From Streptomyces violascens (GTDB lineage Bacteria > Actinomycetota > Actinomycetes > Streptomycetales > Streptomycetaceae): a stretch of DNA of 64,000 bases. The DNA is taken from positions 62,001 through 126,000 of the forward strand of contig NZ_BMUA01000008.1 of assembly GCF_014649955.1 (NCBI RefSeq). The letters are read 5' to 3'. Of the stretch, positions 47,771-55,870 are shown piece after piece; position 1 is the first letter of the stretch, and each line of letters starts with the position of its first letter. The notes under the pieces were generated by a model that saw only the letters and a list, made by a program, of their open reading frames with translations, had not been told where the DNA came from and did no database searches. The position numbers and the translations under genes are program-made.

Positions 47771-48158
47771 CGGTCACCGCACCTTGTTCCTTCTTCGCGC
47801 TCGCCGCCCTTTTCTCCCGGACCGCCCCCTCTGCCGCTTCGGCGTTCCGTGCCGATTCGAGTGCGGCGATCCTCTCCTTCAACTCGTCGTTCTCTCTGGC
47901 CAGTTCACGGCGGCGGGCGCCGGTGGAGAGTGCGGGGTCGTCCTCCCACCAGTCGATGCCCATTTCTTTCGCCTTGTCGATAGAGGCGACGATGAGCCGC
48001 AATTTGATGGTGAGGAGTTCGATGTCGAGGAGATTGATGCGAATGTCCCCGGCTATGACGATTCCCTTGTCGAGGACGCGTTCAAGAATGTCGGCGAGGT
48101 TCGCGCCGCTGCCGTCGGGCGGGTAGGCGTCGGGAAATCGGGCCGGGCTCGCCATCAT
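47763..48158 (-). CDS. gvpJ: gas vesicle protein GvpJ
   Basis: A 130- or 131-residue GvpA-like minor protein: GANLADILERVLDKGIVIAGDIRINLLDIELLTIKLRLIVASIDKAKEMGIDWWE is the GvpA-type core, followed by a charged helix that is coiled-coil-like. Two adjacent ATG codons exist; GGAGGAA is 5 bases before the second (48155), which is the more likely start. Overlaps gvpG at the ATGATG junction. Confidence 0.93.
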   Translation of the reverse strand: MMASPARFPDAYPPDGSGANLADILERVLDKGIVIAGDIRINLLDIELLTIKLRLIVASIDKAKEMGIDWWEDDPALSTGARRRELARENDELKERIAALESARNAEAAEGAVREKRAASAKKEQGAVTDE

Positions 48159-48409
48159 TTCCTCCGGGGATCGGCGGCGGCGCGGGTGGGGTGTTCGAGG
48201 CGGTCGAGGAGCTCGTCCTCGCGGCGGTCGAATTCCGCCTCGTCCAGCTCACTGTCCATCAACTGCTGTTCGAGCACGGCGAGTTCGCGTCGCACGGTCG
48301 CGGGGTCGTAGTACTGCCGCTCCGCCTCCGCGGCCACCTGGCCGAGCACCCAGAAGGTGCCGCGGACGGGCGCCGCGGGAAGCAGCAGCAGCTCCTTCAG
48401 GAGACCCAC
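48155..48409 (-). CDS. gvpG: gas vesicle protein GvpG
   Basis: An 84-residue acidic helical protein starting from GTG: MGLLKELLLLPAAPVRGTFW, then VLGQVAAEAERQYYDPATVRRELAVLEQQL. The N-terminal 'LLxLPxxPxRGxxWVxxQVxxEAExxxxD' pattern is the GvpG signature. It is an accessory protein of vesicle formation, located 4 bases after gvpF. Confidence 0.94.
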   Translation of the reverse strand: MGLLKELLLLPAAPVRGTFWVLGQVAAEAERQYYDPATVRRELAVLEQQLMDSELDEAEFDRREDELLDRLEHPTRAAADPRRK

Positions 48410-48413
48410 GCGC

Positions 48414-49130
48414 TCACCCCGTGAAGCTGTAGGGCGGCAGCGGGCCGTGGACCTGGAGGACCAGGTGCGGGGCGCGCTCGCGCAGGGTGTCCACGGCGGC
48501 GAGGAACTCGGCGGTGTGCTCGCGCTTCACGAGGAAGGAGATGTTGGCCAGCCAGCCGGTGGACTGCGGACCGGGGCTCCGCTCCTCGGAGGCGTCCTCA
48601 AGGGCGCGCTCCACCATGACGGCGTCGGTCGCCTCGCGCTGCTGCACGGCGGCGGCGATGCGTTCGCCGAGCCGCAGCTTCTGTTCGTACGTGCCGCCGC
48701 CTGCTTTCCGGTTGGCGTCGCTCATGGCCCTCAACTCGGCGTTCTCCGCGAGGACTTGATGGAGCACGGCTTCTTCGTCGTGCGTGGCCTTCACGTTGTA
48801 CTCGACCTTGCCGTCGAGCGCTTCGAGCCGCTCCAGATAGCGCTTCTCGTGCTCAGCGAGCACCGCCCGTACGGCGTCGTCGTCGGGCGAGACCCCGCCG
48901 AACCGCATGGGCAGCACGGGCCCGCCCGCGCCCGCCTCGGCGAGGACGTTCTGGTGCGCGAGCAGATCACGCCGCTTGGGCCTGAGCTCCTGGGGGGCGT
49001 CGCTGACCAGCGCCACCAGATCGCCCTGTTCGACCGTGCGGACCGGGCACGGCGGGTCGCCGATGCCGCCCATCCGCTCCGGCAGCCGGCCGTGGCCGCG
49101 GCGGGCGATGCCGTAGACGTACGTGGTCAT
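48414..49130 (-). CDS. gvpF: gas vesicle protein GvpF
   Basis: A 238-residue GvpF: TTYVYGIARRGHG at the start, PVLPMRFGGVSPDDDAVRAVLAE and EYNVKATHDEEAVLHQVLAENAEL in the middle, LANISFLVKREHTAEFLAAVDTL near the end. In other gas vesicles GvpF lies on the gas side of the shell and binds GvpA. It overlaps gvpA by 4 bases. Confidence 0.94.
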   Translation of the reverse strand: MTTYVYGIARRGHGRLPERMGGIGDPPCPVRTVEQGDLVALVSDAPQELRPKRRDLLAHQNVLAEAGAGGPVLPMRFGGVSPDDDAVRAVLAEHEKRYLERLEALDGKVEYNVKATHDEEAVLHQVLAENAELRAMSDANRKAGGGTYEQKLRLGERIAAAVQQREATDAVMVERALEDASEERSPGPQSTGWLANISFLVKREHTAEFLAAVDTLRERAPHLVLQVHGPLPPYSFTG

Positions 49131-49546
49131 TCCTGCTCCTCCTTCCGGCGCGACGCGGTGCGCCGGGCCCGGGGCCTCGGCTCCGGCTCGCTCTCCTCAC
49201 GGGCCTCCTTGAAGGCGTCGGAGATGGTCTGCGCGGCGCCCGAGAGCGCTCCCTTGGACTTGCCGCGGGCGCCGGACTCGGTGATCTCGCCGACCAGGTC
49301 GGGCAGTCCGGGGCTGCGGTGCGGGCCCGCCTCCAGGTCGAGGCGGTTGCACGCCTCGGCGAACCGCAGATAGGTGTCGACGCTGGCGACCACGACACGT
49401 ATGTCGATCTTCAGGATCTCGATGCCGACGAGGGAGACACGCACGAACGCGTCGATCACGAGCCCTCGGTCGAGCACGAGCTCCAGTACGTCGTAGAGGC
49501 CACTGGTGCCACCGCTGCCGCCTTGCTGTGCCGGGACAACCGTCAT
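49127..49546 (-). CDS. gvpA: major gas vesicle shell protein GvpA
   Basis: A 139-residue GvpA. The core LYDVLELVLDRGLVIDAFVRVSLVGIEILKIDIRVVVASVDTYLRFAEACNRLDL is nearly invariant in the family, and forms the hydrophobic ribs of the shell. Unlike classical cyanobacterial GvpA of about 70 residues it has a 65-residue charged C-terminus, which is normal for Streptomyces. AAGGAGGG lies 9 bases before the ATG. The plus-strand sequence upstream (49560-49590) has short TTGTTGGC repeats. Confidence 0.95.
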   Translation of the reverse strand: MTVVPAQQGGSGGTSGLYDVLELVLDRGLVIDAFVRVSLVGIEILKIDIRVVVASVDTYLRFAEACNRLDLEAGPHRSPGLPDLVGEITESGARGKSKGALSGAAQTISDAFKEAREESEPEPRPRARRTASRRKEEQE

Positions 49547-49655
49547 GGTGTCCGGCCCTCCTTGTCTGTTGGCTTGTTGGCTTGTTGCCGTGTCGTCGTC
49601 CTACGGCTTCCGCTCCTTGCGCTGCCGCTTGGGCGCCCCTGCGCCTGGGCGGGGC

Positions 49656-49934
49656 TCAGTTGTTCTTGTCGGCGCGGCCGCGTTCGTACCTGTGCAACCG
49701 CCGGTAGCCGGTGAGTTCGCCCTGCGCGTCGAGTTCGACCTCGTACGAGGCGAGCAGGCTCATCGTGTCCGGGACCCGGGCGAGTTCGAGGACCTCGATC
49801 CTCAACTGCCACCCGTTGTCGGCGCGTTCGAAGGACGAGACGGATTCGGCGGGCATGCCGATGAGTTCGGACAGCTGGGCGCGGGCGCCGCGCAGGACGT
49901 CCACCGCGCTGGGGTTCTGGGGTTTGTTGGCCAT
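49656..49934 (-). CDS. gvpO: gas vesicle protein GvpO
   Basis: A 92-residue GvpO: DVLRGARAQLSELIGMPAESVSSFERADNGWQLRIEVLELARVPDTMSLLASYEVELDAQGELTGYRRLHRYERG is the complete family. In haloarchaea GvpO affects expression of the gvp genes and is required for assembly. It is the first gene of the operon, 27 bases after a sigma-B-like promoter. Confidence 0.95.
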   Translation of the reverse strand: MANKPQNPSAVDVLRGARAQLSELIGMPAESVSSFERADNGWQLRIEVLELARVPDTMSLLASYEVELDAQGELTGYRRLHRYERGRADKNN

Positions 49935-49960
49935 GTCACCTCGCGTGGTAGGCCTTCCGG

Positions 49961-49985
49961 GTAGCCACGGCGGGGCGGATCAAAC
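49961..49985 (-). promoter_or_regulatory. sigma-B-like promoter of the gas vesicle operon
   Basis: On the minus strand GTTT (49982-49985), 15 bases, then GGCTAC (49961-49966). The Streptomyces sigma-B consensus is G-N-N-T then 14-16 bases then GGGTAC/T, so this differs at one position. It ends 27 bases before the gvpO start, the right distance for a promoter. Confidence 0.55.
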
Positions 49986-50144
49986 CCGCGCGGGCGGGCT
50001 GGGCGCGAGGGGTGGCACGAGGCATGGCACCGGGCATGGCACAGCGACGCCCGGCGAGGCGGCACGGTGAGTACGGTGCCGCCCGCCGGGCGCGGACGTG
50101 GTGTTACGGGTGCGGCGCTAAACAGCCTCCGGGGCCGGGGCCGG

Positions 50145-50897
50145 TCAGAGCGTGAAGCGTCCGGCCGGCTTGAGCAGGTGCAGCCGCTCGGTGAGCCCGG
50201 CCCCGCCGAACGCCTCCACGAGGGTGTCGGGGCCCTGGCTGAAGTGGGCCCAGTGCTCGAAGTGCAGCGGTACGACGTGCCGGGCGCCCAGGATCGCGGC
50301 GGCCTCGGCGGCGTCCGCGCTGGACAGTGTGAGGTAGGCGTCGAGCAGCGGGGTGCGGGCGCCGCCCGCGAACAGGACGGCCACATCGACGGGCCCGAAG
50401 CGGTCGGCGATGCTGCGCACATGGCCGAGGGAGGCGTTGTCGCCGCTCACGTACACCGTGGGCAGGCCGTCCCCGTGTAGCACGAAGCCGGTGACCTCGC
50501 CGACCACGGGCTCGCAGCCGTCGGGGCCGTGCAGCGCGGGCACACCGGTGATGCTCAACTGCCCGCTGCGGTACGTCTCCCAGTTGGGCAGGACGGTGAC
50601 GCGGTCGCCGAGCCTGCTGTGCGCGGCGGCCGTGGAGAGCACGACGGGGACGCGGTCGAGGTAGTCACGGCCGGCCCGGTCGAGGTTGTCGGGGTGCTGG
50701 TCGTGCGAGAGCAGCACCAGGTCGGCGGCGCCGACCTCCTCGGCGCCGAGACCGGGCCCCGCGCTCTTGACGAGCTTGCGGTCGCCCATCGGATAGTCGC
50801 CGGGGGCGTCGAAGGTGGGGTCGGTCACCAGCCGCACCCCGCCCATCTCGATGACGGCGGTGGGACCGCCCACGTACTGGATGGCGAGGTCGCTCAT
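50145..50897 (-). CDS. MBL-fold metal-dependent hydrolase
   Basis: A 250-residue protein of the UlaG-like metallo-beta-lactamase fold: IQYVGGPTAVIEMGGVRLVTDPTFD, then the metal site SHDQHPDNLD (H-D-x-H-x-D), YVSGDNASLGHVR and VVPLHFEHW. The first metal motif deviates from HxHxDH. GGGAGG lies 4-8 bases before the ATG. Stand-alone gene; function unknown. Confidence 0.87.
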   Translation of the reverse strand: MSDLAIQYVGGPTAVIEMGGVRLVTDPTFDAPGDYPMGDRKLVKSAGPGLGAEEVGAADLVLLSHDQHPDNLDRAGRDYLDRVPVVLSTAAAHSRLGDRVTVLPNWETYRSGQLSITGVPALHGPDGCEPVVGEVTGFVLHGDGLPTVYVSGDNASLGHVRSIADRFGPVDVAVLFAGGARTPLLDAYLTLSSADAAEAAAILGARHVVPLHFEHWAHFSQGPDTLVEAFGGAGLTERLHLLKPAGRFTL

Positions 50898-51000
50898 GAT
50901 TCCCTCCCGAGTCGATCACAGCTTGGCGGGGAGACAACGAGCGCGGGCGGCACCTTTGTTCCCTTGCGCGGACGGCCGCCGCGCCCCGCTCCCACGGTAG

Positions 51001-51417
51001 TCAGCGGCTCGTGTCGTGGGGCGCGCCGAGCGGACCTCGCGGCGGCTCGGGGGCGCCCGGCGGGACCATCGGCGGGATGACGGGGGCGCCGGGCGGCACA
51101 CCGGGTTCCGGCGGCCGGGACAGCGGGTCGGCGGGTGCGCCCCGGCTGCTGCGGGCGCCCCGGCTCAGCAGCACGGCGGCCCCGAGCAGCAGCACGGCGA
51201 CGATCAGCGCGGCCGCCCAGTAGGGCAGTGCCATCGCGAGGGCGAGCAGCAGGAACGCGGTGAGCGCGGCGCCTCCGTAGAGCCCGGCGGCACCGGCTCC
51301 CGCGTACATGCGGGCGGCCCGGCGCTGTTTCCTTGTCTGTTCGCGCAGCTCGTCCTTGATGGCGTCCCGGACGACCTGGGAGAGCTGCTCCGTCAGGTTC
51401 GGCAGGTTCGTGTCCAT
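51001..51417 (-). CDS. phage-holin-family (Actinobacterial holin-X) membrane protein
   Basis: A 138-residue protein: LTEQLSQVVRDAIKDELREQ is an amphipathic helix, followed by two membrane helices (ARMYAGAGAAGLYGGAALTAFLLLALAMA and YWAAALIVAVLLLGAAVLL) and a proline-rich tail. This is the Holin-X/DUF1469 layout; despite the name it is usually a housekeeping or envelope protein. In many Streptomyces it is near gvp genes. The start ATG 51417 lacks a strong ribosome site; ATG 51489 is an alternative. Confidence 0.78.
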   Translation of the reverse strand: MDTNLPNLTEQLSQVVRDAIKDELREQTRKQRRAARMYAGAGAAGLYGGAALTAFLLLALAMALPYWAAALIVAVLLLGAAVLLSRGARSSRGAPADPLSRPPEPGVPPGAPVIPPMVPPGAPEPPRGPLGAPHDTSR

Positions 51418-51585
51418 GCGGGCCCGAGTACCCGGACACGCTGTCGGCAGTCCCGCCGAGCCGACTTCGCACATCCTTCGAGTGTCCAAATCTCAAGACG
51501 CCCATCTCATACTTCGGCCAATCGCTCTAAAGTGGGCTCACCACCAGGGCAGTTCACCCTTCAGCTCTCGGAGAGGGAGTCGCTC

Positions 51586-52419
51586 ATGTCGCAGAAGACG
51601 CCCCCGGCCACGCCGGGCGAGACCGCCGTCTACACCCACGGCCACCACGAGTCCGTGCTGCGCTCGCACACCTGGCGGACCGCCGCCAACTCGGCGGCGT
51701 ACCTCGTCGGTGAGCTCAAGCCGCACATGCGGGTCCTGGACATCGGCTGCGGGCCCGGCACCATCTCCGCCGATCTGGCCGCGCTCGTACCGGACGGCCA
51801 TGTGACGGCGGTCGACCACGCGCCGGGCATCGTCGAGCAGGCCCGCGCGTACGCGGCCGGACGCGGCCTGGGCAACATGTCGTTCGCGGTCGCGGACGTC
51901 CACGCGCTGGACTTCCCGGACGACACGTTCTGCGTCGTGCACGCCCATCAGGTGCTGCAGCACGTGGGCGACCCGGTGCAGGCGCTGCGCGAGATGCGCC
52001 GGGTCACCAGGCCCGGCGGGATCGTCGCGGTGCGCGACAGCGACTACGGCGCGTTCACCTGGTTCCCCGAGGCGCCCGCGCTGGACGGGTGGCTGGAGCT
52101 GTACCACCGGGTGGCCCGCGCCAACGGGGGCGAGCCGGATGCCGGGCGGCGGCTCAAGTCCTGGGCAATGGAGGCCGGTTACACCGACATCAGGGCCTCC
52201 GCTAGCACCTGGTGCTTCGCCACCGAGGAGGAGCGCGCGTGGTGGAGCGGGCTGTGGGCCGACCGTACGGTCGCCTCCTCGTACGCGGAGCTGGCCGTCG
52301 ACGGCGGGCATGCCACGGCGGACGAGCTGACCGCGGTCTCCGAGGCATGGCGGGAGTGGGGCCGCCGGGACGACGCCTGGTTCATGGTGCCGCACGGAGA
52401 GATCCTCTGCCGCGTGTGA
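51586..52419 (+). CDS. class I SAM-dependent methyltransferase (UbiE-like)
   Basis: A 277-residue methyltransferase: VLDIGCGPGTISADLAALVPDGHVTAVDHAPGIVEQARAYAAGRG is motif I and II, ADVHALDFPDDTFCVVHAHQVLQHVGDPVQALREMRRVTRPGGIVAVRDSDYGAF the rest. The GxGxG loop and post-motif acidic residues are intact. GAGAGGGAG lies 6 bases before the ATG. No neighbours indicate the substrate. Confidence 0.92.
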   Translation: MSQKTPPATPGETAVYTHGHHESVLRSHTWRTAANSAAYLVGELKPHMRVLDIGCGPGTISADLAALVPDGHVTAVDHAPGIVEQARAYAAGRGLGNMSFAVADVHALDFPDDTFCVVHAHQVLQHVGDPVQALREMRRVTRPGGIVAVRDSDYGAFTWFPEAPALDGWLELYHRVARANGGEPDAGRRLKSWAMEAGYTDIRASASTWCFATEEERAWWSGLWADRTVASSYAELAVDGGHATADELTAVSEAWREWGRRDDAWFMVPHGEILCRV

Positions 52420-52634
52420 GCGAACGGACCGTCCGGGGGCGCCACGAACGCCCCTTGCTACGGGCCGACCGCTCGATGCGGGACGGCCGGGGCCCCACGC
52501 GACCCCGGTGACGGCGGTGTCCATGACCCGGGAGCGGGAGGGGGGGAGTGACCCGCTGACGCGCGGCGGTGGCCCGCCGCCCGGGCCGCCCGATCGCCTG
52601 TCGCGGGCGATCTCTGCCAACTAGGCTTCGGGGC

Positions 52635-52988
52635 ATGGAGATTCTAGGGACCACGCTGCGCATCTGCGTCGACGACCTGGAGAGCGCGATCGTCTTCTAC
52701 GAGCGCGTCACCGGCAGTCAGGCGCTCCGCTTCGACCGCGGGGGCGTGTCCGTCGCCGCGGTCGGCGCCTTCCTTCTGATGAGCGGTCCCGAGGCGGAAC
52801 TCGAAGTGCTGCGGAAGGTGGCGGCGACGGTGGCCGTCAAGGACGTCGACGACGCCCACACCACCCTCACCGCGGCCGGCGCCCGCATCATCGCGGGCCC
52901 CGTCCCGACCCCGGCGGGCCGCAACCTGATCGCCCTCCACCCCGACGGCTCGGTCTTCGAGTACGTCGACCGCAAACCGGCGTACTGA
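52635..52988 (+). CDS. VOC family protein
   Basis: A 117-residue single-domain glyoxalase-fold protein: TLRICVDDLESAIVFYERVTGSQALRF, then VKDVDDAHTTLTAAGARIIAGPVPTPAGRNLIALHPDGSVFEYVDRKP. The N-terminal metal His is replaced (LRI), so enzyme activity is uncertain. Possibly a binding or resistance protein. Confidence 0.87.
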   Translation: MEILGTTLRICVDDLESAIVFYERVTGSQALRFDRGGVSVAAVGAFLLMSGPEAELEVLRKVAATVAVKDVDDAHTTLTAAGARIIAGPVPTPAGRNLIALHPDGSVFEYVDRKPAY

Positions 52989-53054
52989 ACCATTGGCGGG
53001 CCCAAGCCCCCTGTTCTGAGAGCCCGAAGGCCCGCCGCATCCGGAGGCCTCGGC

Positions 53055-55022
53055 CTACTCCCCGGGGCGCATCCGGTAGTCGTACCGGTCCGGGAGCGGG
53101 GCGTCGGTGAGGCGGGCCCACACCTCGTTCAGGGTTTCCGCGCCCTCGCGCAGGTCGGCGACCTCGAAGCCGGCGTCGAACAGGGCGCGGGCGGCGTCCG
53201 GCTCGCCCTCCGCGAGGAGGAGCTGGGCCTCGACCAGCCGGAAGCGGCCGCGCTCGCGGACGGCGGGGCGCAGCCGGTCCCATACGGCCCGCGCGTCCGC
53301 CGGGCGGTCCGCGGCGAGCAGCGCCTCGATCGCCTCGCGGCCGAGTGTGGCGTCGGCCGCCGTCCACGGCTCGCCGTCCCTGCGCTCCTCACAGAAGTCG
53401 TCGTACGCCTCGGCATAGCGGTCTGCGGCACGGCTGGCGTGTCCGGACAGCTGGTCGGCGACGGCGAGGCAGCGCAGCAGCGGCCAGCGGGACGGGGCGA
53501 GCGGCAGGCCGCGCTCCCAGCTGCGGACAGCCTGGGCGTGGTCGCCCGCATGCCACTGGGCGACGCCGAGGTGGTACTCGGTGAGCGGGTCGGCCGGTGC
53601 GGTCTCCAGCATGTCCCGCCAGTGCGGTGAGACCAGGGTCGGGCCGGGCGGGGTCACCTTGCGCGGCTCCGGGAGCACTCCGTTGTGCAGCAACTCCAGC
53701 CAGGGCCGCTGTTCTTGAGTGAGCGTCAGGTCCGGGAACGGGGTGCCCGGCAGCTTCGATCCCGTGCGCAGGACTTCGAGGGCTCCCCAGCCCGATCCGG
53801 TGGCCAGGCTCTCGCCCGGCTCGGTGTCGGCGAACGGGCGCCAGGCGGCGTACGCCTCCTCCACCGTGGCGCGCGGCAGGGCCCGCTCCAGGCTGCCCCC
53901 GGCCTCGGCGCGGGCGGCCGCCCAGTCGGCGCCGTGCACGAGCGCCGGGTCGGCGGACAGCGGCCCGTACGCCTCCAGCCAGGAGAACTCGCCACCCGGG
54001 TCCAGCGGAACGTGCTCCAGCTGGGTGCGGGCGAGGCCCGCCTGTATTTCGGCGTACCCGACGGTCCCCGGCTCGGTCAGCCACTCCTGCCAGCGGCGGC
54101 CGCCGCGCCCCGAACCCCACAGGAACAGCTTGCGGCCGCGCAGGGTGTCCGTGGAGGTCTGCACGAGGCCGTGGCCGCTCTCGTCGAGCGAGGCGATCCA
54201 GCGGCGCGCGCCGTCGGGGACCTCGTAGAAGTAGTCGGCGGGGTACTCGCTGCGCAGCGGGTAGGTGCGGTCGGCGCCGTCCCATTCGGGCACGGGCACC
54301 CGGCGCAGGGTGTGGTCGTATCCGAAGTGCCAGGCCTCGTCGGCCGGGGCGAGGACGCGGGTGCGCTCGCCCTCCTCGACGGCGATGTTGGACCACCAGT
54401 AGACGGGTGCCGTCTTCTCGTGCGGATTGCGGATGCGGACGCCCACGTACAGGAAGTCGGAGCCGTCGGGCAGCCAGAGGTCCACCTGGAAGGGGAGGTC
54501 GCGCAGCCGCTCCCACTCCCACAGGCGGACCATCTCGCCGCCGTCCGGGGCGGGGACGAGGGCCGCGTGGACGGGGGCGCAGGACAGGGTGGTGTGGCCG
54601 GTGGCGCCGATGTTCCACTCGATGCCGCCGGAGAACCAGGCGCCGTTGAGCGCGAAGTCGGCGGGCTGGAACACCGGGTTGGTGTAGAGCAGTTCACGGC
54701 CGGTCGGCTTGTGGAACAGGGAGTGGACGCGGCCGCCGAGGCCCGGCAGGACGGTGGCGCGCAGCCGGTCGTTCTCGATCACGATCGTGTCCAGCTCGAC
54801 CGGGCCCCGCTCTCTCCCGTAGCCGTCGAGGACCCGGACGGGCAGCAGCGTCTCCAGCGGCTCGTACCCGATCTGGCGGGCCATGTCCCGGGGCAGGCCT
54901 TCGCGGGCCCGCTCGTCGAGCCGGTGCGCCTCGTCGCGCGGCCGTAGCGCGGGCAGGGGGTTCGGCTCGCCCAACGGGGCGCCGGGCAGGGTCAGTACGG
55001 CACGTCGCACGGTCGTGGCCAA
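53055..55022 (-). CDS. DUF5107 protein with TPR-like C-terminus, probable TTG start
   Basis: A 655-residue cytosolic protein. Residues about 75-370 form a galactose-mutarotase-like DUF5107 domain: LDTIVIENDRLRATVLPGLGGRVHSLFHKPTGRELLYTNPVFQ, WFSGGIEWNIGATGHT and APVYWWSNIAVEEGERTRVL. After a linker, residues 480-650 are helical TPR-like repeats (EYHLGVAQWHAGDHAQAVRSWERGL). Such proteins may act on or bind glycans. The TTG at 55022 has GAGG 5 bases upstream and precedes ATTVRRAVLTLPG; no in-frame ATG is well placed. Stand-alone gene. Confidence 0.85.
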   Translation of the reverse strand: MATTVRRAVLTLPGAPLGEPNPLPALRPRDEAHRLDERAREGLPRDMARQIGYEPLETLLPVRVLDGYGRERGPVELDTIVIENDRLRATVLPGLGGRVHSLFHKPTGRELLYTNPVFQPADFALNGAWFSGGIEWNIGATGHTTLSCAPVHAALVPAPDGGEMVRLWEWERLRDLPFQVDLWLPDGSDFLYVGVRIRNPHEKTAPVYWWSNIAVEEGERTRVLAPADEAWHFGYDHTLRRVPVPEWDGADRTYPLRSEYPADYFYEVPDGARRWIASLDESGHGLVQTSTDTLRGRKLFLWGSGRGGRRWQEWLTEPGTVGYAEIQAGLARTQLEHVPLDPGGEFSWLEAYGPLSADPALVHGADWAAARAEAGGSLERALPRATVEEAYAAWRPFADTEPGESLATGSGWGALEVLRTGSKLPGTPFPDLTLTQEQRPWLELLHNGVLPEPRKVTPPGPTLVSPHWRDMLETAPADPLTEYHLGVAQWHAGDHAQAVRSWERGLPLAPSRWPLLRCLAVADQLSGHASRAADRYAEAYDDFCEERRDGEPWTAADATLGREAIEALLAADRPADARAVWDRLRPAVRERGRFRLVEAQLLLAEGEPDAARALFDAGFEVADLREGAETLNEVWARLTDAPLPDRYDYRMRPGE

Positions 55023-55124
55023 GGCAACCTCACTCCCTCGTACGGGGCGTCGGCAGCCCTTTCGGCCGATCCCCCCGATGACCATGGAACACCCCGCCAC
55101 TGACAACGGCCAGGGAACCCCCGC

Positions 55125-55310
55125 TCAGGATTGCGCAAAGGCGCCCACGACGAGGTCGGCGAGCAGCGCGCCCGCGGTGCCGTCCGGGTCCAGATCGGGG
55201 TCGCAGATCGTGATGTCGAACCCGGCACACCGCTCGGACCGCACCAACTCCCGCAGCAGCTGGCCGAGTTCATCGGGCAGCAGTCGGCCCGGGTCCGGGC
55301 TGTCGACGAC
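55125..55310 (-). pseudogene. C-terminal remnant of an arginase-family gene
   Basis: The reading VVDSPDPGRLLPDELGQLLR, then ELVRSERCAGFDITICDPDLDPDGTAGALLADLVVGAFAQS and a stop matches the C-terminal portion of arginase/agmatinase-type proteins. VDSPDPGGL after the metal Asp residues and the closing DVTVYDPDLDPDG are both typical. The manganese-binding DAHxD and DxDxxDP parts are gone. Only about 60 codons remain; the upstream open frame (to 55442) is not homologous. The rest of the 55023-55465 gap has no gene. Confidence 0.6.
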
Positions 55311-55465
55311 CCCGCGCCGATGCGGTCGGAGTTGCCGGGGGCTCGGCGGTATTTCGATCGACACGTTCCGCCCGGTGGGCGACGATCGACCCGCAACAGA
55401 GATGTGGTTGTACAGGCGGATGCACATGTAGACGGTGGACATGCGGTACGGAAGGACAGCAGGAC

Positions 55466-55807
55466 ATGAGCGAGCAGCACACCTACCGGGTCATCGTGCG
55501 CGGTGTGTGGGACGGACTGAGCGAGGATTCGCGCACGAGACTGCTCGCGGAGGTCGACGACCACGGCCTGACCGCGATGTCCTTCACCGAGGAGGGCTCG
55601 CTCACCTATGACCGGGCGCTGAAGCACTTCTCGTGGCGCTACACCGTCGTCTCGGACGCCGCCGACGGCGAGGAGATGGCCGCGGCGATGGCCGAGGACA
55701 GGGCGGAGACTGCGCTGGGAGCGCTGGGTCATGGGTTCCGCGATCTGCGGTCGACGGTGACGGACCTCGACACAATGAAGATCAATTACAAGGGTGGGCG
55801 ACGGTAG
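55466..55807 (+). CDS. DUF6204 family protein
   Basis: A 113-residue small protein: HTYRVIVRGVWDGLSEDSRTRLLAEVDDHGLTAMSFTEEGSLTYDRALKHFSWRYTV and a helical end LGHGFRDLRSTVTDLDTMKI. This is the actinobacterial DUF6204 pattern, of unknown role. AGGACAGCAGGAC precedes the ATG. It is followed after 63 bases by a methyltransferase gene. Confidence 0.8.
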   Translation: MSEQHTYRVIVRGVWDGLSEDSRTRLLAEVDDHGLTAMSFTEEGSLTYDRALKHFSWRYTVVSDAADGEEMAAAMAEDRAETALGALGHGFRDLRSTVTDLDTMKINYKGGRR

Positions 55808-55870
55808 GCCGGCTCCGACGGACCCTGCCGGGGGTCAGCGGCACGAAGAGGGGCGGTTAGGGTTCCGGCC

